Shown here: positions 1-3,894 of the stretch, one piece after another
How the letters are laid out: each line of letters starts with the position of its first letter
Position numbering within the stretch: position 1 is the first letter of the stretch
NCBI GenBank assembly: GCA_031401815.1
Contig: JANNRW010000021.1
Span: 1-9,843 of the forward strand
DNA: 9,843 nt
Direction of reading: 5' to 3'
Origin: JANNRW01 sp031401815
Lineage (GTDB): Bacteria; Desulfobacterota; Desulfuromonadia; Geobacterales; DSM-12255
Notes under the pieces: model-generated
What the model saw: only the letters and a program-made list of their open reading frames with translations
What the model was told of the DNA's origin: nothing
Database searches by the model: none
Position numbers and translations under genes: made by a program

Positions 1-471
1 AAGCTGCCGTAGTGTTGGTAAGTTACCCAAAAACTCCTGCATTGCCAGCGGTACTGCGGCTGGTGTCGGCGGGGTGAAGTCGGTTCCGGTTATGATGACG
101 TTCCGTTCCCGGTACTTCCCGGCAGATTCAGTATCAATCCGGTAATAGAATAATCGATGTAATTCGAGAATGTCGTCTTCCGTGATATCCTCACTGTCAG
201 CCAGCTTGTAGAGCAGGTCAAAAGCTTCACTATGACCGATAGCCTCAAAGTGGTCTTTAAGCGGCTTTCCTCCAATGGTGATGCCATCCTCCAAAACAAC
301 CTTGGTTTCACTTTCGGTAAGGCTGTTTCCTTCAAGGGCATTACTGGAGTATGTCAAACCGATGCGAAAATACTCTTTCAGTTGTCTGATTTCATATGCA
401 TCGAGCGGTCGATGCGCGCGAATCTTTTCCTGGAGATTGTCGATGTCGGCTAACCGGTTTTCGTATTTCAT
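1..471 (-). CDS. Fic-family protein, N-terminal 157 codons (cut by window edge)
   Basis: Open from an ATG at 471 through the left edge without a stop. A good ribosome binding site (GGAG, about 7 nt upstream) supports this start. Residues 41-51 (YSSNALEGNSL) match the (S/T)xxxE(G/N) inhibitory-helix motif of Fic proteins, with S43, E47, G48 and N49. Placed before the Fic core, this motif suggests an N-terminally autoinhibited (class II-like) enzyme. Residues 117-129 (GKYRERNVIITG) fit the conserved segment before the Fic core. The catalytic HxFx(D/E)GNGR loop should lie beyond the window, so activity cannot be judged. Family members usually transfer AMP from ATP to a hydroxyl side chain of a target protein; the target here is unknown. 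The gene begins 45 nt after the RES toxin stop on the same strand, with no terminator seen between, so it is probably the third gene of the Xre-RES transcript. Confidence 0.85.
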   Translation of the reverse strand, partial: MKYENRLADIDNLQEKIRAHRPLDAYEIRQLKEYFRIGLTYSSNALEGNSLTESETKVVLEDGITIGGKPLKDHFEAIGHSEAFDLLYKLADSEDITEDDILELHRLFYYRIDTESAGKYRERNVIITGTDFTPPTPAAVPLAMQEFLGNLPTLRQL

Positions 472-516
472 GGTGTTCTCCGTGACATTTCAAATTCGAA
501 ATCAAGAAATATCTTA

Positions 517-1227
517 TTAGCCTTCTTGCCAAATATTTGTCCGAAATGAAAACGACTCCTCCCCCTGACGCATCCATATTGCTTCTTGAGTCGAAATAGT
601 AAGCACCCAGGTCTGAGTTACACTGTCGGGTTTTCTGACGGCAAATGCCAAAGGGGTCAAGACGGCTATACAGTAATGCTTTTCAGGGTCGCGAACTGAT
701 TGATAAACTATTGCCCCTATATCTGCTTCTCTTGCCTGCCGTGCAAATGCTTGCGTTGTGGAATAATCTGTAGGATGTTGCCATTTGTGAGCATCGCTGT
801 CGAATGGCGTGTCTCGAAGGTCAATGATGCTTGTTTTTATTTGGACGCTGAATGCTGTGAAAGAGCAGGGCTGCAGGCGTTCCAAACCTGTCGTATCCTG
901 AAGAAAACGCCATCGCCAATAGCCAACTTCAGCAGCCGCTGTCCGTACAGTTTCGGCTGCATAAAATACTCCGGGGTCACTTACAGCTCGAAACCTTGAA
1001 CCTGTCGGAGGACGGGTTTCGTAGCGAAAAGGGCTGAAAAGGAGATAGTGAAGTCCCAAAGCTTCTTTCGGAACCGGAGGCTTACGCTCCTCCAGAATCT
1101 CTTCCAGCAGTTCCTGCTCTGCACGAGTATCCACAAGCCTTGAGGTTGATACAAGGTGTTGTGCCTCCACCATGCGCCATGCATTAATAGAGCTGTAACG
1201 TGCTTTAGAGGACAGCACGGCAGGCAT
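517..1227 (-). CDS. RES-domain toxin of an Xre-RES toxin-antitoxin pair
   Basis: A 236-residue protein from the ATG at 1227, close to the usual RES-family length. The N-terminal segment WRMVEAQHLVSTSRLVDT (about residues 17-34), followed by LHYLLFSPFRY (59-69), is typical of this family. The conserved Arg is in SRFR (77-80), and Tyr and Glu are in VFYAAE (87-92). A later block around YSTTQAFARQAREADIGAIV (155-174) completes the fold. RES toxins resemble ADP-ribosyltransferases; characterised members degrade NAD+ or ADP-ribosylate a target such as phosphoribosyl pyrophosphate synthetase. Which of these applies cannot be read from sequence. The reading frame extends upstream to 1269, but the ATG at 1227 gives family-like length and overlaps the antitoxin end by 23 nt, suggesting translational coupling. 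There is no strong Shine-Dalgarno sequence, as expected for a coupled gene. It ends in a tandem TAA TAA. Confidence 0.88.
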   Translation of the reverse strand: MPAVLSSKARYSSINAWRMVEAQHLVSTSRLVDTRAEQELLEEILEERKPPVPKEALGLHYLLFSPFRYETRPPTGSRFRAVSDPGVFYAAETVRTAAAEVGYWRWRFLQDTTGLERLQPCSFTAFSVQIKTSIIDLRDTPFDSDAHKWQHPTDYSTTQAFARQAREADIGAIVYQSVRDPEKHYCIAVLTPLAFAVRKPDSVTQTWVLTISTQEAIWMRQGEESFSFRTNIWQEG

Positions 1228-1588
1228 CCAGATAGGTGACAACCCGGACGAGACCCTCAGTCGATTCAATCAGCTCAGCCGGTTTTTTCCCTGCCAATGC
1301 CTTGTTTTCGCTGGAGAGCCATTTTTTCGCATCGTCAGCAGCACCGCCGACGATGGAATCCAGAGAACGGAACAACCTGACGAGGAGAACAGCAAAATCC
1401 CACTCTTTTTTATCAGGTGAAAGCTGATAGGTCTGCGCGTACAGCCTCGTTACAGTTGCTGCGCTTACGCCAAGTATCTGTGCAAGCTTGACTTTGGAGA
1501 TGTCAAGGCAGGAGGCGGTATTAACAAGAGCTTTTGTCAACACCTGCGACTTGTTCATGGAGTTCTGAAGAGGCGCTGTGCGTGGCAT
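1205..1588 (-). CDS. Xre/MbcA/ParS-like antitoxin (DUF2384 C-terminal domain)
   Basis: A 127-residue protein. The start was set at the ATG at 1588 because AAGGAG lies 6 nt upstream; an in-frame ATG at 1612 has no such site. Residues about 31-50 (SKVKLAQILGVSAATVTRLY) form a helix-turn-helix of the Xre type. Residues about 74-127, with LDSIVGG, AKKWLSSENKALAGKKPAELI and a GLVRVVTYLD segment, match the DUF2384 toxin-binding domain of RES-partner antitoxins. In this family the antitoxin blocks the RES active site and, bound to the toxin, represses its own promoter. The upstream DNA carries repeated GCCGTAGAAAG motifs over the promoter and the ribosome binding site, which fits autoregulation. The 3' end overlaps the RES gene. 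Confidence 0.88.
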   Translation of the reverse strand: MPRTAPLQNSMNKSQVLTKALVNTASCLDISKVKLAQILGVSAATVTRLYAQTYQLSPDKKEWDFAVLLVRLFRSLDSIVGGAADDAKKWLSSENKALAGKKPAELIESTEGLVRVVTYLDACRAVL

Positions 1589-1597
1589 AAATATCTC

Positions 1598-1652
1598 CTT
1601 TCTACGGCTCATCGTTTCTGTAGAAAATATATCACTAAAAACTTTCTACGGC
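1598..1652 (-). promoter_or_regulatory. Candidate autoregulatory operator with repeated GCCGTAGAAAG
   Basis: The 11-mer GCCGTAGAAAG occurs twice in the same orientation on the minus strand, at 1652-1642 and 1608-1598, 44 nt apart (about four helical turns). Between them, TTTCTGTAGAAA (plus strand 1615-1626) is an inverted repeat with arms TTTCT/AGAAA. The distal copy overlaps the -35 element, the palindrome sits at the expected start site and the proximal copy runs into the Shine-Dalgarno sequence. Bound antitoxin would therefore cover every initiation element. The role as operator is inferred. Confidence 0.5.
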
Positions 1653-1654
1653 AA
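1626..1654 (-). promoter_or_regulatory. Sigma70-type promoter of the Xre-RES-Fic transcript
   Basis: On the minus strand TTGCCG (1654-1649) is followed after exactly 17 nt by TATATT (1631-1626). Both resemble the -35 and -10 consensus. Transcription would start near 1619, leaving about 30 nt of leader before the antitoxin ATG. Predicted by eye. Confidence 0.6.
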
Positions 1655-1717
1655 TTAGATATTTTCACCTTGATCCTGCTGTTCGCATGGATTTCAGCCA
1701 TCAGCTCTTTCAAGGAG

Positions 1718-1740
1718 ATAAAAACTAGATTCTACTAGCT
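1718..1740 (-). terminator. Weak candidate terminator after cbiB
   Basis: On the minus strand AGCTAG (1740-1735) can pair with CTAGTT (1728-1723) around a 6-nt loop and is followed by a short run of T. The stem is only about six pairs, one of them G-U and mostly A/T, so termination would be inefficient. It lies 15 nt past the cbiB stop codon and upstream of the antitoxin promoter, where separation of the two units is expected. Confidence 0.3.
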
Positions 1741-1754
1741 GTTAAGGATGACAT

Positions 1755-2738
1755 CTAAGAGAGATGAAAATATATGCTGTATTGTATCAGGATTTTTGCT
1801 GTCACCCACACCGCCAATAGCACCCCTTCCGCTCCATACATGAGCCGTATTGCCCCTCGCCAGGCCGCCAGGTTCAAAGGCTGTAACGGATCACCAATAG
1901 TCGGCTTTGCCACAAATTTACCAAAGTAGCTGTTCACGCCGCCAAGTTGAACACCCAGCGCTCCGGCTGCCGCTGCCTCCGGAATGCCACTGTTGGGAGA
2001 GGAGTGATTGCGGCCATCGCGTCGCATTACCCGCCAGGAGTTCTGCATTGACAGCCCGGCAAGGGGAGCCGCGAGAACCATCAAAAGTCCGGTCAATCTT
2101 GCCGGGAGCCAGTTGACAAGATCATCAAGGCGGGCGGAAGCCCGGCCAAACAGCAGGTATCTGTCGTTTTTGTAGCCGACCATTGAGTCAAGCGTATTGA
2201 CCGCCTTGTATGCCAGCCCCAGCACCGGCCCCCCTAGGAGCAGGCAGCAGAGTGGGGCAATAACACCATCCGATGTATTTTCAGCAACGGTCTCCACCAC
2301 CCCGCGCCAGATCGAAGCTTCGTCAAGATCAGCAGTATCCCGGCCAACGATAAAGGCAAGCGCTTTACGTGCTGCCAGGAGATCTCCTCTTGTCAGGGCG
2401 GCAGCCACCAGAGATGATTCCTGTTGCAGTGAGCGGGCAGCCAGACAACTCCAGGAGAGGAGCACGGCAACTAAAAAACCGGCAGTGGGACTGATGGCAT
2501 AAGCCCCTTTGAGAAGGAGCGTGGCAGCTCCGGCAGTAATGGCAACGGTAAAAATCAGCAGCAGTCCACCGCCGAGCAGCTCACTTCGTACTGTTTTCCT
2601 GAGAAGCTTCTCCAGCAAAGAAATCAGCTTGCCGATAGCAACCACCGGATGCGGCAGCCAGCGCGGATCGCCGAGCAGCAGATCAAGGAGCACGGCAGCA
2701 GAAGCTATGACGAAAAAATCAGGCTTCACTGAAATCAC
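1755..2738 (-). CDS. cbiB: Adenosylcobinamide-phosphate synthase CbiB
   Basis: A 327-residue integral membrane protein of normal family length. CbiB (CobD in the Pseudomonas nomenclature) joins adenosylcobyric acid to (R)-1-amino-2-propanol or its phosphate, building the lower arm of cobalamin at the cytoplasmic membrane. Conserved blocks are GDPRWLPHPVVAIGK (23-37), VGRDTADLDE (131-140), VETVAENTSDGVIAPL (148-163), NTLDSMVGYKN (181-191) and RDGRNHSSPNSGIPEAAAAG (240-259). Hydrophobic segments lie near 7-22, 55-80, 85-100, 160-178, 213-230 and 300-318. The start is a GTG at 2738; a second in-frame GTG three codons on is possible and neither has a clear ribosome binding site. The start overlaps a 52-codon ORF by 20 nt, which could supply translational coupling. 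It is separated from the rest of the cobalamin genes by the DUF3800 insert. Confidence 0.95.
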   Translation of the reverse strand: MISVKPDFFVIASAAVLLDLLLGDPRWLPHPVVAIGKLISLLEKLLRKTVRSELLGGGLLLIFTVAITAGAATLLLKGAYAISPTAGFLVAVLLSWSCLAARSLQQESSLVAAALTRGDLLAARKALAFIVGRDTADLDEASIWRGVVETVAENTSDGVIAPLCCLLLGGPVLGLAYKAVNTLDSMVGYKNDRYLLFGRASARLDDLVNWLPARLTGLLMVLAAPLAGLSMQNSWRVMRRDGRNHSSPNSGIPEAAAAGALGVQLGGVNSYFGKFVAKPTIGDPLQPLNLAAWRGAIRLMYGAEGVLLAVWVTAKILIQYSIYFHLS

Positions 2739-2877
2739 CGCTGCCGGTCGTAAATGTCAAGTCTCTGGATTTCCGGTTGAACAGTTGTACCTGTGCGATG
2801 AACCTTGATATCCGGTTCACCGAGGGTGACGAATGAAGTTTTGCCTCTTTGTGCTTGATGGAATCGATGTCGGACAT
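2719..2877 (-). CDS. Possible 52-residue small protein or leader ORF overlapping cbiB
   Basis: An ATG at 2877 has a convincing GGAGG Shine-Dalgarno sequence about 9 nt upstream, better than any seen for cbiB. The frame runs 52 codons and its TGA lies 20 nt inside cbiB. The predicted peptide is polar and basic, begins MSDIDSIKHKEAKL and ends TTGSGDFSEA, with no signal peptide, membrane segment or domain I recognise. It could be a real small protein, a leader that couples translation into cbiB, or the decayed end of an inserted gene. It is short and its codon use is not diagnostic, so coding status is uncertain. Confidence 0.35.
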   Translation of the reverse strand: MSDIDSIKHKEAKLHSSPSVNRISRFIAQVQLFNRKSRDLTFTTGSGDFSEA

Positions 2878-2926
2878 TACTGAGTCCCTCCAGATGATAC
2901 CCTTGGATCAGGTTCGATATTTTGTG

Positions 2927-2955
2927 TTGACAGCAAAGTATGACAGAGGTATTAC
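2927..2955 (+). promoter_or_regulatory. Candidate plus-strand promoter before the hairpin array
   Basis: TTGACA at 2927-2932 is a perfect -35 hexamer. After 17 nt comes TATTAC at 2950-2955, a four-of-six match to the -10 consensus. A transcript would begin near 2962 and reach the terminator after roughly 60 nt. The -10 overlaps the first hairpin of the array (2951-2964), so that hairpin would not be in such a transcript. No gene lies in this direction. Confidence 0.35.
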
Positions 2956-3023
2956 TTAGGTAATCCGGCATTCCGGAGGTGGATGGCGAATGCCATCGAG
3001 GCCCGCAAGGGCCTTTCGTTTTT
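2951..3023 (+). ncRNA. Candidate small RNA: back-to-back tetraloop hairpins ending in a terminator
   Basis: Four perfect stems, each with a 4-nt loop, follow one another on the plus strand: ATTAC/GTAAT (2951-2964), CCGG/CCGG (2965-2976), GATGGC/GCCATC (2982-2997) and AGGCCC/GGGCCT (2999-3014). The last is followed by a T-rich tract and is an intrinsic terminator. No plus-strand protein gene lies upstream, so the structure is best read as the end of a small RNA of about 60-75 nt. Two GGA motifs (in CCGGAGG and GTGGATGG) sit between stems. It could instead be a hairpin-rich end of a decayed mobile element, or a 3' structure left from a lost gene. I do not recognise an RNA family. Confidence 0.4.
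2999..3023 (+). terminator. Intrinsic terminator, plus strand
   Basis: A GC-rich six-pair stem AGGCCC/GGGCCT with a GCAA tetraloop (GNRA type) is followed by TTTCGTTTTT. The T tract ends at the base before the DUF3800 stop codon, which is on the opposite strand. On the minus strand the hairpin has no following T tract, so it would serve DUF3800 poorly. Confidence 0.65.
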
Positions 3024-3800
3024 CTACAGAAATTTTTTGCCGTAGATTTTCCCGTTTCGCTGGTAATACTTTCCCTGCAATATCTCTATAATTTCCCCGC
3101 CAAAAGCAGGCAGTTCCCGCTCCAGTAGACCTTTTTCCTTCAACATCTCGTTGCGGCTGGGATGAGCCAACAGATCAGCCAACTGCAATCCGGCAATATT
3201 GTTCGCCTTGGGTTTCACCTTTAGTTGCCTGCTGGTCAGGACTGCCTGGAATCTCTCGGGAGAAACGAATTCTGTTCCTTCGTCCCAAATTCGGTGAAAA
3301 GCTCCTTTCAACCGCATGTCTTCCTTGCCACTTCTTGATTCGGCTATTACATCACCGCGAGCAGATTTTGCTTCCAGAAAAAAACAGTATCGTTCCAGAA
3401 GCATGGCAAGGCAGTAGTGATAGGGGTCATAGCGCCAGACTTGATAGGTATCTTTGTGGGTTTTCTTGTCGATGCAGACGGAGATGACAGAATAATCCCA
3501 GGTTGTCAGCAGAGCGAGCAGATCGCTATTGAATCGTTGGCGAACCTCAGCGTCGCGCAAGGCCTCGAAAGGAGGTTTGCGGTTTACCATCTCCTTGCGA
3601 TGCAAAATCAATGGCTCATCGGGATGAGGTCTGAAATAAGACTGTTTAAGGCTTTCCAGTTGGGGATGGACAATCGATTGCACATGATCAAGAGCGATGA
3701 TAACTCCGGTCAGACTTAAAAAACGGTGATTGTTGTTTTCAGAACTTTCAAGATCCGGGTTGCCAACTTCATCTATATAAATGCGATATTTGGTACTCAT
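3024..3800 (-). CDS. DUF3800 domain protein (RNase H-like fold predicted)
   Basis: A 258-residue protein from the ATG at 3800. This start places the family's opening motif near the N-terminus; a GAGGA about 11 nt upstream may be its ribosome binding site. Residues 7-14 (IYIDEVGN) carry the DE pair typical of DUF3800. Other conserved blocks are LHRKEM (66-71), DVIAESRSGKED (150-161) and LQLADLLAHPSRNEM (205-219). D10, E11, E154 and D209 are spaced as in RNase H-like metal-dependent nucleases, the fold usually proposed for this family; the biochemical role is not established. DUF3800 genes are common in mobile and defence-associated DNA. Here the gene stands between two cobalamin genes and ends against a plus-strand terminator, which suggests lateral arrival. 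No signal peptide or membrane segment is seen. Confidence 0.85.
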   Translation of the reverse strand: MSTKYRIYIDEVGNPDLESSENNNHRFLSLTGVIIALDHVQSIVHPQLESLKQSYFRPHPDEPLILHRKEMVNRKPPFEALRDAEVRQRFNSDLLALLTTWDYSVISVCIDKKTHKDTYQVWRYDPYHYCLAMLLERYCFFLEAKSARGDVIAESRSGKEDMRLKGAFHRIWDEGTEFVSPERFQAVLTSRQLKVKPKANNIAGLQLADLLAHPSRNEMLKEKGLLERELPAFGGEIIEILQGKYYQRNGKIYGKKFL

Positions 3801-3801
3801 A

Positions 3802-3894
3802 TCAGTGAATTTCCTCAATAGCGGCCAGCAGTTCATTCTTTATATCCCGGATGTCCCCTTCTATCTCCACAAATCGCCATTCATCGTAAATCAG
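3802..3894 (-). pseudogene. Short coding-like remnant upstream of DUF3800
   Basis: One minus-strand frame is open from just after a stop at 3897-3895 to a TGA at 3804-3802 and reads YDEWRFVEIEGDIRDIKNEL then LAAIEEIH. The charged, helix-forming character looks like the C-terminal tail of a real protein. No ATG is available; the only conventional start is a GTG at 3870, which would give 22 residues and has no ribosome binding site. The stop lies 1 nt before the DUF3800 ATG, as expected for a former operon partner, and the other end abuts the last codons of cbiP. It probably marks where the insert joined the cobalamin operon. A translated leader peptide for DUF3800 is the alternative. Confidence 0.35.

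Noticed and set aside
90..341. Minus-strand 83-codon ORF near the left edge.
   Set aside because: It is out of frame with the Fic gene, which is open across the same stretch and carries a clear family motif.
2880..2920. CTGAG followed by ACCCTTGGATCAGG on the plus strand resembles parts of a thiamin pyrophosphate riboswitch.
   Set aside because: The bases after ACCCTT do not follow the conserved CCTGATC order, the GGGG and closing segments are missing, and no thiamin gene lies downstream in that direction.
2735..2971. A 78-codon minus-strand ORF beginning MPDYLSNTS upstream of cbiB.
   Set aside because: It has no good ribosome binding site, overlaps the hairpin array and the better-supported 52-codon ORF in another frame, and shows no recognisable protein features.
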